Assembly (NCBI GenBank): GCA_031253655.1
Contig: JAIRVY010000038.1
Coordinates: 1-32,745 of the forward strand
Direction of reading: 5' to 3'
DNA: 32,745 bases
Source of the DNA: Bacteroidales bacterium
GTDB taxonomy: Bacteria; Bacteroidota; Bacteroidia; Bacteroidales; WCHB1-69
The notes below the pieces were generated by a model. That model worked only from the letters and a program-made list of their open reading frames with translations. It had not been told where the DNA came from and did not search any database. Of this stretch, positions 23,672 to 31,853 are shown piece after piece; the stretch's first letter is position 1; each line of letters begins with the position of its first letter. The position numbers and the translations under genes are program-made.

Positions 23672-24613
23672 ATGAAAAATCGCTATTTATTATTTTTTGT
23701 ATTCCTCATTGTTTTTCTAAACTTTTCATGTAATAAACCTGACATTACTCCTGTATATCTTTCCTTAACTAAGGAAGAGTTTGAAGATTGTTTGGAAAAT
23801 GATCTCGCCAAATTCAACAAAATCCACGACACAGACTACTTAGATGAAGAGTTTCAGATTATTAGACAGCATTTGTTTAAAGATGTGCAGGTAAGTATCA
23901 ACGGAACCTCGGTTGGTTTTTGGCAACTTCCCTGTCACATTCCGCTTATTCCGGAATATGGGAAAACTAATAATATTCGTGTATTGGCTTGTGTGAGGCT
24001 ACCTAATTCGGAGTTGTTTACTAAGGAGTATCTTTTTGTAACTCCTATTACGCAACTATTTGATGGTTTAGTAAAAGGAGATACTATTAGACTGTCCCCC
24101 TTTAAATTGGAGTACGTTCCCAGTGTGGCATTTCCCATTCTGGAAGCATTTATCCAGGATTCAAAGTTTTCGCCACGCGATACAATTTATAACACTCCTA
24201 TGAAAATTGTTAAAATGGATTCCGACACGAATAAGAATATGGGGTCCATTACCTTAGGTGTATCTGATTTCTATTTTGATGTGGCAACTCAGTATCAACA
24301 AATGCCCGGTAGGGGACAGCGGCAATATTGGGAAATTTCCTATATGTCGTATAACGGAGAGATGGTAGGATATCTTGGTTTTGAAAAATCTCTTACAGGA
24401 ATACAACAAAAAAACGTATTTGTACTTCCCTCTACTGAGGGAAAATGGAAAAAAGTATATTTTGATGCTACCCAAGAAATTAATTACGCTTGCTCCGTAG
24501 CATCTCAAATTAATGTTCGATTAGGGATTAGTGGATATAAAGTCGATGATTCTTATGGTGCACAATTCAATTTTGAATCTGTTAAATTAATTACTATGAC
24601 CGCTTACTATTAA
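23672..24613 (+). CDS. lipoprotein of unknown function
   Basis: A 313-aa exported lipoprotein: hydrophobic signal with lipobox NFSC (Cys at residue 20) followed by Asn-Lys. The body is beta-rich, without repeats or catalytic motifs I recognise; residues ~190-300 (ITLGVSDFYFDVATQYQQMP, KVYFDATQEINYA) look like a jelly-roll or carbohydrate-binding-like sandwich. It lies 49 nt after the oxidoreductase and 12 nt before the sugar transferase, so it may act at the cell surface in the same glycan pathway. No function is claimed. Confidence 0.8.
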   Translation: MKNRYLLFFVFLIVFLNFSCNKPDITPVYLSLTKEEFEDCLENDLAKFNKIHDTDYLDEEFQIIRQHLFKDVQVSINGTSVGFWQLPCHIPLIPEYGKTNNIRVLACVRLPNSELFTKEYLFVTPITQLFDGLVKGDTIRLSPFKLEYVPSVAFPILEAFIQDSKFSPRDTIYNTPMKIVKMDSDTNKNMGSITLGVSDFYFDVATQYQQMPGRGQRQYWEISYMSYNGEMVGYLGFEKSLTGIQQKNVFVLPSTEGKWKKVYFDATQEINYACSVASQINVRLGISGYKVDDSYGAQFNFESVKLITMTAYY

Positions 24614-24625
24614 CAATTATACTGT

Positions 24626-26047
24626 ATGAACAAAACGAGGAAACTTTTTTTCTACATACTATTTGATATTCTTTCAGCCGCATTTACCTGGTTCATCTTT
24701 TTTATTTATCGCAAATATAACGTAGAACGTTCTGTTTTTGAACATTTTAACACAGCAATAATTCAAGATTCAAAACTCTACATCGGATTATTAGTGCTAC
24801 CAGTTTTCTGGCTTTTTTTACACGCTTTTACAGGTGCTTATACTAATCCTTTCAGAAAATCAAGATTACGTGAGTTGGAAATTACAATATTGACCACCTT
24901 CTTCGGTACACTGATTTTCTTTTTTATCTTTATTCTTGATGATATTGTAAATAGCCCTTTCGATTATATCAAGTATTTCGTTATCCTGCTATTTCTTCAG
25001 TTTATTTTGACATACATTCCACGAGTTCTTATTACTACATCTACTATTAACAAAATCAATAACGGAAAAATTGGTTTTAGAACACTCATCATTGGCAGTG
25101 ATATAGTGGCGTTGAATGTATTTCAAAATATTATTAAACAAACTCCTTATGTTGAAAAATTTATTTTGGGGTACATTCAAGTGCCCAATGAAGAAGATGA
25201 ATCTATCTCAACCAAACTCCCTTGTTTGGGAACACTTGTTGACCTCTCTTCTATTGTTAAAGAGCATCAAATCAACGAATTGGTTATTGCTGTTCAAAAC
25301 GGCAAACGAAAATTAATTGAAACTATTATTACCTCTATCAGTGATAATCAGAATTTGATGCTCAAGATTATTCCTCAGTCGCAAGATTTTTTAATAGGAA
25401 ATGTTAAGATTTCAGCCATTTTACAAGAACCCTTAATGTCGGTTTCTGCTAATGATATACCTGTTTGGCAGCAACTTATAAAAAGATTTATGGATATCTC
25501 TTTGTCGGCATTTGCAATGATTACTTTATTTCCTTTTTATCTTTTTTGTGCAATTGGTGTAAAATTATCCTCAAAAGGTACTATTTTTTATCTACAGGAA
25601 AGAATTGGATTAAATGGCAAACCTTTCCAAATCATCAAATTTCGCTCTATGGTAGCGGATGCCGAAAAGGGGACCCCGCAGTTGTCCAGTAAAACTGATG
25701 ACAGAATTACAAAATTCGGACGTTTTATGCGAAAATCACGCTTGGATGAAATGCCTCAATTTGTGAACGTTTTGTTGGGAGATATGTCTTTAGTAGGCCC
25801 CAGACCCGAAAGACAGTATTACATTGACCAAATTCTAAAAGTGGCACCGCACTATAAATTACTGCTTACCGTAAAACCCGGAATGACCTCGTGGGGACAG
25901 GTAAAATTCGGTTATGCCGAAAATATTGATGAAATGGTGGAACGATTAAAATGGGATATCCTCTACCTTGATAATATGTCGTTGCAAACCGATATAAAAA
26001 TATTAATATATACTGTATTAATTGTTATCAAAAGAACCGGAAAATAA
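24626..26047 (+). CDS. polyprenyl-phosphate sugar transferase (exopolysaccharide initiation)
   Basis: A 473-aa WcaJ/WbaP-type enzyme. Four N-terminal membrane helices (~8-27, 50-72, 92-112, 118-140), a Rossmann-like middle domain (~150-250) starting FRTLIIGSD, a fifth membrane hairpin (KRFMDISLSAFAMITLFPFY) and the catalytic bacterial sugar-transferase domain with FYLQERIGLNGKPFQIIKFR, KFGRFMRKSRLDEMPQF and the DMSLVGPRPER block. It transfers a sugar-1-phosphate from UDP-sugar to undecaprenyl phosphate to start a surface glycan. The rsmE start codon lies 1 nt after its stop. Confidence 0.94.
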   Translation: MNKTRKLFFYILFDILSAAFTWFIFFIYRKYNVERSVFEHFNTAIIQDSKLYIGLLVLPVFWLFLHAFTGAYTNPFRKSRLRELEITILTTFFGTLIFFFIFILDDIVNSPFDYIKYFVILLFLQFILTYIPRVLITTSTINKINNGKIGFRTLIIGSDIVALNVFQNIIKQTPYVEKFILGYIQVPNEEDESISTKLPCLGTLVDLSSIVKEHQINELVIAVQNGKRKLIETIITSISDNQNLMLKIIPQSQDFLIGNVKISAILQEPLMSVSANDIPVWQQLIKRFMDISLSAFAMITLFPFYLFCAIGVKLSSKGTIFYLQERIGLNGKPFQIIKFRSMVADAEKGTPQLSSKTDDRITKFGRFMRKSRLDEMPQFVNVLLGDMSLVGPRPERQYYIDQILKVAPHYKLLLTVKPGMTSWGQVKFGYAENIDEMVERLKWDILYLDNMSLQTDIKILIYTVLIVIKRTGK

Positions 26048-26048
26048 T

Positions 26049-26798
26049 ATGCCCTATTTTTTTCAAGAAGATTTAAGTCAAGATTCTTTCATCCTCGCCG
26101 CTAAAGAAGCAAAACATATTTCAAAATCAATGCGTTTGAAAGAGGAAGATAATATTTGGATTACTGATGGTAAAGGAACGAGGGCAAAAGCTGCGTTAAC
26201 AAGCGTAAGAAAAGAGGGCTGCGAAGTAAAAATTGAAGAACGCAGTTTTATTGAGCAATCACATATTAACAGATTTCATTTGGTTGTGGCTCCTACCAAA
26301 AACCCTAATAGAATGGAGTGGTTGGTAGAGAAAGCAGTAGAAATTGGAGTTTCAAAAATTACCTTTGTAATTTGCGAACGTTCGGAACGAAAATATGTTG
26401 AATTGAATCGTTTGCAAAGAATTTCAATTGCCGCACTAAAGCAATCTCAAGGCGTTTGGCTGCCGGAAATTATTGTTGTTCCCTTTTCACAATTTATTAA
26501 GGAAAGTGCTCAATTCAACGCTGATAAATTCACTGCTTGTTGTGATGACAAAATACCAACAATACATATCTCTGATATTAAATACGATTTTAAGGAAGTA
26601 GTTTTTCTCATAGGACCTGAAGGTGATTTTACCCCACAAGAGGTAGAACTTGCTATGGCACAAGGATTTCAACCGGTTACATTGGGCGAAAAAATATTAC
26701 GCACTGAAACGGCTGCACTATTTGTGGCTTGTTGTTGTGCAGCGATGAAAAAATCATCTTTTATCACGTCTAAATACCATTGTTTACATAAAGAGTAA
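26049..26798 (+). CDS. rsmE: 16S rRNA m3U1498 methyltransferase RsmE
   Basis: The track starts at 26022 inside the preceding gene; I choose ATG 26049, which begins the family-typical MPYFFQEDL and lies 1 nt after the upstream stop (249 aa). The N-terminal PUA-like domain (1-70) is followed by the SPOUT domain with TKNPNRMEWLVEKAVEIGV, ERSERKYV, the SAM-knot motifs GPEGDF (189-194) and LGEKILRTETA (212-222). All residues I associate with RsmE are present. It methylates N3 of U1498 in the ribosomal decoding region. Confidence 0.95.
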   Translation: MPYFFQEDLSQDSFILAAKEAKHISKSMRLKEEDNIWITDGKGTRAKAALTSVRKEGCEVKIEERSFIEQSHINRFHLVVAPTKNPNRMEWLVEKAVEIGVSKITFVICERSERKYVELNRLQRISIAALKQSQGVWLPEIIVVPFSQFIKESAQFNADKFTACCDDKIPTIHISDIKYDFKEVVFLIGPEGDFTPQEVELAMAQGFQPVTLGEKILRTETAALFVACCCAAMKKSSFITSKYHCLHKE

Positions 26799-26972
26799 TT
26801 ATATAGAACATCCATTTTTTCAGTTTTCGATTAAACATAACAACGTTTTAACACAAATACGCTAAGAATAATTGCGAAGATATCAAATGATAAGTATCTC
26901 AAGTTTAAAATTTTGCGTTCTTTGTTTAATCTTTTGCACATCTAGCAGTTAAATAAATATTGACTTTTAAGA

Positions 26973-27002
26973 TTGACCTATCAAATAAAAAGATTATTTT
27001 TG
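26973..27002 (+). promoter_or_regulatory. Bacteroidota promoter (TTG - 19 bp - TATTTTTG)
   Basis: A -33 TTG at 26973-26975 and a -7 TATTTTTG at 26995-27002 are separated by 19 bp, the classical spacing. It lies 27 bp before the glycosyltransferase ATG. The rest of the 230-bp spacer (26799-27029) is AT-rich with no other feature I can support. Confidence 0.75.
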
Positions 27003-27029
27003 TCGGACACTAATGCAAATGATTAAACT

Positions 27030-28316
27030 ATGAAAGTACTAATGTTTGGCTGGGAGTTTCCCCCTCATATTGCAGGCGGCTTGGGTACAGCCTGTTACGG
27101 ACTTACCAAAGGATTAGCTAAAAATAATGTAGAGGTGCTTTTTGTGATGCCTAAAGCCTCGAAAGATGAAGATGAATCTTACGTTAAGATTATTAATGCC
27201 AGCGATGTGGAGGTTAATACACGGCAGGTGCATTTAGATACTTTTTCCGATAAAGTGGAATTTTTGGAAGTAGAATCGAAATTAGTGCCTTATATCGGAA
27301 TGGATGAATATTACCGCATTGTTGACCAGTTGAATAGTGGTATTTTTGAGGAAGAAGAGGTCTTGGAAAAAAGAAAATATTCGTTTTCAGGAAAATACAC
27401 CGAGAACTTAATGAATGAAGTGGAACAATATGCCATTGTGGCTGCCGAAATTGCACGAAATTACGAATTCGACATTATTCATGCTCACGATTGGCTTACC
27501 TATAAAGCCGGTATAGCTGCCCGGAAAGTAAGCGGAAAACCATTAGTGATTCATGTACATGCTACAGAATTTGACCGCTCAAGTGAACACAACCGTAACG
27601 ACATCGTGTATGGACTTGAAAAATACGGAATTACCGAAGCAAATGCCGTTTGTGCCGTGAGCGAACTCACCCGAAATATCGTCATTAACAAATACGGTGC
27701 TTCTCCGGAGAAGGTATTTGCCTTGCACAACGCAGTGGAACCTACCGGAAAAGAGGTAGTTCGTCAAAAATATGTAGAAGAAAAAATTGTAACTTTCTTA
27801 GGACGTGTTACTTTCCAAAAGGGACCTGAGTATTTTGTGGAAGCAGCAAAAAAAGTGTTGGAAAAAGTACCGAATGTACGTTTTGTACTTGCCGGAGACG
27901 GCGATATGATGGCACAAACCATTAGCCGCGTGGCAGAATTAGGAATTGCCGACCGGTTTCATTTTACCGGATTTTTAAGAGGCAGCGACATTGACCTGAT
28001 GTTTGGAATGAGCGACGTATATGTAATGCCCTCTATTTCTGAACCATTCGGCATCTCGCCGTTAGAAGCAATGCGGGCAAACGTACCTACTATTATCTCT
28101 AAACAATCCGGCGTTGCCGAAGTGCTTACCCACGCAATAAAAGTAGATTTCTGGGATATTGACGGTATGGCGGATGCTATCTACGGCATCATCAACTACC
28201 CCGCACTATCCAACTTCTTCGCCGTGAAAGGAAAAGAGGATGTGGATAATCTGAAATGGGAGCACGTGGCAAAAAAATTGAAAGAGATTTATCAATTATT
28301 TATCCGAACAAAATGA
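27030..28316 (+). CDS. GT4 family glycosyltransferase, glycogen-synthase-like
   Basis: A 428-aa GT-B enzyme. The N-terminal domain starts MKVLMFGWEFPPHIAGGLGT (a nucleotide-sugar-binding G-G-L loop) and has FDIIHAHDWLT; the C-terminal domain has VTFLGRVTFQKGPEYFVEAA and the nucleotide-binding EX7E block SEPFGISPLEAM. I recognise it as the Bacteroidota protein usually found next to GH57 alpha-amylase and debranching genes and annotated as a glycogen synthase-like glucosyltransferase. Those partners are not here: the next gene is an ABC ATPase overlapping by 4 nt (ATGA). It has a strong promoter of its own. Confidence 0.92.
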   Translation: MKVLMFGWEFPPHIAGGLGTACYGLTKGLAKNNVEVLFVMPKASKDEDESYVKIINASDVEVNTRQVHLDTFSDKVEFLEVESKLVPYIGMDEYYRIVDQLNSGIFEEEEVLEKRKYSFSGKYTENLMNEVEQYAIVAAEIARNYEFDIIHAHDWLTYKAGIAARKVSGKPLVIHVHATEFDRSSEHNRNDIVYGLEKYGITEANAVCAVSELTRNIVINKYGASPEKVFALHNAVEPTGKEVVRQKYVEEKIVTFLGRVTFQKGPEYFVEAAKKVLEKVPNVRFVLAGDGDMMAQTISRVAELGIADRFHFTGFLRGSDIDLMFGMSDVYVMPSISEPFGISPLEAMRANVPTIISKQSGVAEVLTHAIKVDFWDIDGMADAIYGIINYPALSNFFAVKGKEDVDNLKWEHVAKKLKEIYQLFIRTK

Positions 28317-28969
28317 TTACACTCAATAATATCCACAAAACTTACTTCGGAGCGGCACCGCTACACGTGTTAAAAGGTATTTCCATGAAAATTGAAGCAG
28401 GTGAAATGATATCCATTATGGGCGTATCCGGCTCCGGTAAGTCCACTCTGCTTAATATTTTGGGAATCCTGGATAATTACGATTTCGGAGATTATATTCT
28501 GGATAATACTCTGATAAAAAATCTATCGGAAACCAAAGCAGCCGAGTTTAGAAATAAATATATCGGGTTTGTTTTCCAAAATTTTAACCTCATCAATTAT
28601 AAAACGGCATTAGAAAATGTTGCCTTACCGCTGTATTACAGAAGTATTTCACGCAAAAAGAGAAATAAAACAGCTATGGAATATTTGGAAAAAGTGGGGT
28701 TAGGACCGTGGTCGCATCACTTTCCCAACCAACTAAGCGGAGGACAAAAACAGCGGGTAGCTATTGCAAGAGCACTCATCACCGAGCCGAAAATTATACT
28801 TGCCGACGAACCTACTGGTGCTTTAGACAGCACAACCTCTTACGAAGTGATTGACCTCCTGAAAGAAGTAAATCAAGCGGGAATGACAATTATTATTGTT
28901 ACCCACGAGCAGTTTGTTGCTGAAGCTACACACAGAGTGATTAGAATTAGTGATGGCGTAATTAGATGA
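28313..28969 (+). CDS. ABC transporter ATPase, MacB/LolD type
   Basis: The track's start at 28256 is inside the glycosyltransferase; the ATG at 28313 overlaps its stop by 4 nt and begins the natural sequence [12 protein letters not shown] (218 aa). Walker A GVSGSGKS (37-44), Q-loop [18 protein letters not shown], signature [15 protein letters not shown], Walker [14 protein letters not shown] and H-loop VTHEQ are all present. With the FtsX-type permease that follows it should form a tripartite-efflux or envelope mechanotransmission transporter. The adaptor (HlyD-like) component is not in the window. Confidence 0.94.
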   Translation: MITLNNIHKTYFGAAPLHVLKGISMKIEAGEMISIMGVSGSGKSTLLNILGILDNYDFGDYILDNTLIKNLSETKAAEFRNKYIGFVFQNFNLINYKTALENVALPLYYRSISRKKRNKTAMEYLEKVGLGPWSHHFPNQLSGGQKQRVAIARALITEPKIILADEPTGALDSTTSYEVIDLLKEVNQAGMTIIIVTHEQFVAEATHRVIRISDGVIR

Positions 28970-28973
28970 GCAA

Positions 28974-29001
28974 CAACTAATAACTAATGATTAATAATTA
29001 A
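28974..29001. repeat. heptad-like repeat before permease gene
   Basis: AACTAAT AACTAAT GATTAAT AATTAAC, directly followed by ATTTT and the GTG start. It is a host copy of the 7-nt unit with the same reading as in the phage spacers. Confidence 0.6.
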
Positions 29002-29007
29002 CATTTT

Positions 29008-30249
29008 GTGATAGAGCTATTTAGAGAGATTGGTACAACTTTAAATCGAAATAAGTTAAGGACTTTTTTGACGGGCTTCTCTATTTCCTGGGGTATCTTT
29101 ATGCTGATGATTTTGTTGGGTGCAGGGAACGGATTGAAAAACGGAGTAACCTCCAATTTCAGTTCTCAATCCAAAAATAAAGTAACAATATACGCCGGAT
29201 GGATATCTAAACCTGTTCCGGGAAAACAGATGTGGCAGCGAGTTATTTTCGACCACACAGACTCTGCACTTCTGAACACTTTAACAGAAGTTGATGAGAT
29301 CATTCCTTCCTATAATACCTGGGGCAAAATTTCCTACAAAAAAAGGGCAGTAGATTCACAGCCATGGGCAGTATTTCCACAATATCAAGGTTTTGAAGAT
29401 GTTATTATTACCTCAGGGAGATTTATTAACGATATTGATATCAGAGAGAAAAGAAAAGTAGCCATTATTGCCGATAAAGATGCTTTAGTATTGTTTGATA
29501 ATGATGATCCTTTGGGAAAAACTATCATTTTTAACGGAATAGCATTTACTGTGGTTGGTATTTATAAAACCCGTGGTGCCCACTGGTCCAATCAATCATT
29601 TATTCCTTTCACTACTTTGAATGCTATCTATAATCCCTCGGGTAAACTTAGCGAGTTTGTTTTTACGGTAAAAAACTTGGAAACAGTAGAGGCAAATAAA
29701 AATTTTGAGGAAAATTTACGCAAACAGATGAGTAGAAAACATGGTTTTGACCCTGAAGACAGGAACGCTGTTTATATCTGGAATATGTTGGAACACTATA
29801 TGCAAACCATGCAAATCTTTAATACCATTTCAATTTTCGTCTGGATTATAGGTATTGGTACACTTATTGCCGGTATTGTCGGGGTGGGAAATATTATGTT
29901 AATTACGGTAAGGGAACGCACAAAAGAGTTTGGAATTCAAAAAGCTTTGGGAGCAAAACCAAGCGTGATTTTACGCCAAATTGTGCTCGAAGCACTCAGT
30001 ATTACCGGCTTGTTCGGATATATTGGTATGGTTGCCGGAATAGGTGTTACAGAACTCATTAACTATATTTTAGTTAAGGCAGCCATGGGAAGTGATACCG
30101 GATTTCAGGTTTTTGCTAATCCTACTGTTAATTTGGGAATTGCAGCTGCATCCACCGTTGTGTTGGTTATTGCCGGGGTGTTAGCCGGCTACTTCCCCGC
30201 ACGTAAGGCAGTGAAAATAAGACCAATAGAAGCGTTGAGGTATGAGTAA
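29008..30249 (+). CDS. MacB/FtsX-type ABC transporter permease
   Basis: A 413-aa permease starting at GTG. One N-terminal membrane helix (residues ~17-42, FLTGFSISWGIFMLMILLGA) is followed by a large MacB_PCD periplasmic domain (~45-265) and three C-terminal helices: ~275-300 (VWIIGIGTLIAGIVGVGNIM), ~328-350 and ~370-395. The cytoplasmic loop RERTKEFGIQKALGAKPS and the terminal ARKAVKIRPIEALRYE are hallmark FtsX-family segments. The topology is that of MacB permeases without a fused ATPase; the ATPase is the gene before. Confidence 0.93.
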   Translation: MIELFREIGTTLNRNKLRTFLTGFSISWGIFMLMILLGAGNGLKNGVTSNFSSQSKNKVTIYAGWISKPVPGKQMWQRVIFDHTDSALLNTLTEVDEIIPSYNTWGKISYKKRAVDSQPWAVFPQYQGFEDVIITSGRFINDIDIREKRKVAIIADKDALVLFDNDDPLGKTIIFNGIAFTVVGIYKTRGAHWSNQSFIPFTTLNAIYNPSGKLSEFVFTVKNLETVEANKNFEENLRKQMSRKHGFDPEDRNAVYIWNMLEHYMQTMQIFNTISIFVWIIGIGTLIAGIVGVGNIMLITVRERTKEFGIQKALGAKPSVILRQIVLEALSITGLFGYIGMVAGIGVTELINYILVKAAMGSDTGFQVFANPTVNLGIAAASTVVLVIAGVLAGYFPARKAVKIRPIEALRYE

Positions 30250-30257
30250 TTAAATTC

Positions 30258-30572
30258 TTAAACACACCCGTCAGGTTTTGGTAATCCTGCAACACGACAT
30301 GCGCCGCGGGCAGGTCCCAACGGAAAAAGTTCATAAATATCCTTTAATTTTAGTCCCGTTTCTTTGCAAATGGAACGAATCATCGGAGCCATACCGGTCT
30401 CTTCAAAACTACGGCGAATAATTCTGATAACCGCCCAGTGATTTTCTGTTAAATCTTGAATATCATCTTCTTTGGCAATTAACGCTGCCAAATCATCACT
30501 CCATAATTGCGGCTCAAGCATAAAGCCGTCGCCGTCCATCTCAATAAGTTTTCCGTTAAATTCTATTGTCAT
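30258..30572 (-). CDS. DsrC/TusE family sulfur carrier with both conserved cysteines
   Basis: A 104-aa DsrC-family protein. The C-terminal arm GPARGACRVAGLPKPDGCV carries Cys92 and the penultimate Cys103, 11 residues apart, the arrangement of true DsrC proteins that carry trisulfide or persulfide for sulfite reductase; TusE proteins for tRNA thiolation keep only the last Cys. The core ENHWAVIRIIRRSFEETGMA also fits. It lies 28 nt behind nadE on the minus strand and is probably co-transcribed. It converges with the MacB permease gene with only 8 bp between stops, with no visible terminator hairpin. Confidence 0.93.
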   Translation of the reverse strand: MTIEFNGKLIEMDGDGFMLEPQLWSDDLAALIAKEDDIQDLTENHWAVIRIIRRSFEETGMAPMIRSICKETGLKLKDIYELFPLGPARGACRVAGLPKPDGCV

Positions 30573-30600
30573 AAATCTATTGTTTATATAAGGTAAAAAT

Positions 30601-31437
30601 CTATTTATTAACTCCGCAAAGTTTTTCTCTGCTAATTATCACCGGATTATTCCGTTTATAATGCGATTGATGATAACGCTTTATGAGCGGGTGTATTTCC
30701 AATTCTTTTTCACCAAGAAGATAGCGTATAAAAATTCTATCCGCCTCGTAATAATCTTGAACCCCTAGTTGCTCACAGTCGCAGGAACTGATTCCCAAGC
30801 CATCCACCGGAACGGCATCTATGCATATTTGCAGGGCGTTCTGTTGTTGGTCATTACATTCAGCCAATAGATACTTAGCCAGCGAATATATTTCTGTTTT
30901 CCAAAGATTTAACATTGGTGCGTAATCGCCCACATCGCCGTGAAGCGTCCAAAAACCTGTTAAATATTCGGTATAATTGTCGGTGGCAATCACAACACCA
31001 CTATTTAGTTGGGCTAAATCATACAAAATCATCATCCGCATTCTTGCTTTCATATTCCCTTGTCGTAATTTGGAAAGTTTCGAATCATCCAAATCTAGCA
31101 AGTTCTTTCTGTTTTCAAAATAGGTGTTGGTAACATCAAGATATTGAAAATCATTGCAAAAACTTTTGCCCACAAGAATTGACCGTTCAATTTCATCGGG
31201 TTTATTAGTTTCAATCGTAATGGAACGGCCTATCAAGGGGATATTGCATAGTTCACAAACCGGTTTCAGCAAAGCTGCACACAACGTACTGTCAATCCCC
31301 CCTGAAATACCCAATACCAACGCCTGCAAACGATTTTCCCTAATGTAGTTTTCTATATGCCTACGAATATTTTTGGCAACACGTGCGCAAATATCTAATG
31401 AAGTTATGATAGGAAAATGTTCTTGGAAGTTTTTCAT
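30601..31437 (-). CDS. nadE: NAD+ synthetase (NH3-dependent)
   Basis: An adenylating amidation enzyme that converts nicotinate adenine dinucleotide to NAD+. The track begins at 31506, but the added N-terminal MRWLNLFSYLMYFRR part looks like translated leader; I choose the ATG at 31437 (MKNFQEHFPIITSLD, 278 aa, normal length). The ATP pyrophosphatase P-loop SGGIDST is at 45-51; other blocks are QGNMKARMRMMILYDLA, ATDNYTEYLTGF and GDVGDYAPMLNLWKTEIY. There is no glutaminase domain, so free ammonia or a partner is needed. Confidence 0.93.
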   Translation of the reverse strand: MKNFQEHFPIITSLDICARVAKNIRRHIENYIRENRLQALVLGISGGIDSTLCAALLKPVCELCNIPLIGRSITIETNKPDEIERSILVGKSFCNDFQYLDVTNTYFENRKNLLDLDDSKLSKLRQGNMKARMRMMILYDLAQLNSGVVIATDNYTEYLTGFWTLHGDVGDYAPMLNLWKTEIYSLAKYLLAECNDQQQNALQICIDAVPVDGLGISSCDCEQLGVQDYYEADRIFIRYLLGEKELEIHPLIKRYHQSHYKRNNPVIISREKLCGVNK

Positions 31438-31465
31438 TTTGAAAAATGTAATAAATAACGCCCTG

Positions 31466-31473
31466 CGAAAATA
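31466..31473 (-). promoter_or_regulatory. possible -7 box for nadE-dsrC
   Basis: Minus-strand TATTTTCG differs from TAnnTTTG at one position. It lies 28 bp before the chosen nadE ATG and would make the longer ORF start at 31506 untranscribed, which supports the shorter start. Confidence 0.35.
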
Positions 31474-31536
31474 CATTAAATATGAAAAAAGATTTAGCCA
31501 TCGCATTTTTTTCTAAAGCTTCTATAATTTTTTTTT

Positions 31537-31544
31537 TATCTTTG
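31537..31544 (+). promoter_or_regulatory. strong Bacteroidota -7 box (TATCTTTG)
   Basis: TATCTTTG after a long T-run, followed by CACCCG, is a near-ideal Bacteroidota promoter. Transcription should begin near 31550, only a few bases before the ATG of the 20-codon ORF at 31557. It is divergent from nadE. Confidence 0.75.
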
Positions 31545-31556
31545 CACCCGATTAAA

Positions 31557-31619
31557 ATGATAAAATATATTGCCTATGATATAAAAATGCAGTACCAAAA
31601 AGCACAAAATAATAAATAA
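31557..31619 (+). CDS. 20-codon ORF directly behind a promoter (leader peptide or small protein candidate)
   Basis: ATG at 31557 opens a 20-aa frame (MIKYIAYDIKMQYQKAQNNK) that ends in TAA at 31617-31619. The stop is the first part of a terminator stem. The leader would be only about 7 nt, so it is almost leaderless. Three Tyr in the first eleven residues are noticeable but not a run. It could equally be the 5' part of a short noncoding RNA. Confidence 0.35.
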   Translation: MIKYIAYDIKMQYQKAQNNK

Positions 31620-31640
31620 AATAGCGATTTGCTATTTTTT
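31618..31640 (+). terminator. intrinsic terminator after the 20-codon ORF
   Basis: Stem AAAATAGC (31618-31625) with GCTATTTT (31631-31638), loop GATTT, U-run to 31640. The stem begins inside the stop codon of the mini-ORF. It is AT-rich, so weak to moderate. Confidence 0.65.
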
Positions 31641-31642
31641 CT

Positions 31643-31795
31643 TGAGTATCATTTTTCCACATTTATCTCAATTAATGAGTATAGGTTTCGAATAAGTTAG
31701 TAAAACGCCATGTATTGGCGTGGAACAATTTGTTGAAACCTATAGGCGTGGAAACCTGATACTCAGACAGGTTGTATCCACGCTATTTTATTTTC
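31643..31795 (+). ncRNA. structured RNA candidate with terminator and switchable pairing
   Basis: Closing helix TTGAGTATCA (31642-31651) with TGATACTCAG (31757-31766). Long inner helix TATAGGTTTC (31680-31689) with GAAACCTATA (31735-31744). Apical hairpin ACGCCA/TGGCGT (31705-31710 / 31716-31721). At the 3' end a terminator helix (31746-31758 with 31768-31783, bulge GTA) excludes or pseudoknots with the closing helix. TGAGTAT occurs twice (31643 and 31676), both complementary to ATACTCA at 31759-31765. Architecture (closed long hairpin with an internal bubble, ~150 nt, terminator) is compatible with a 6S-like RNA or with an attenuator ahead of the LytTR gene. I do not recognise a known family. 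Confidence 0.5.
31746..31794 (+). terminator. intrinsic terminator before the LytTR gene
   Basis: GCGTGGA plus AACCTG (31746-31758) pair with CAGGTT and TCCACGC (31768-31783), with a GTA bulge and a 9-nt loop ATACTCAGA, followed by TATTTTATTTT. Thirteen base pairs with good GC content make it the strongest terminator in the window. Confidence 0.75.
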
Positions 31796-31853
31796 ATAAT
31801 ACTTTGCTTAATTGGAATTGGTAGGATAAGTAAGTTAAAAAATAATAATAAAT

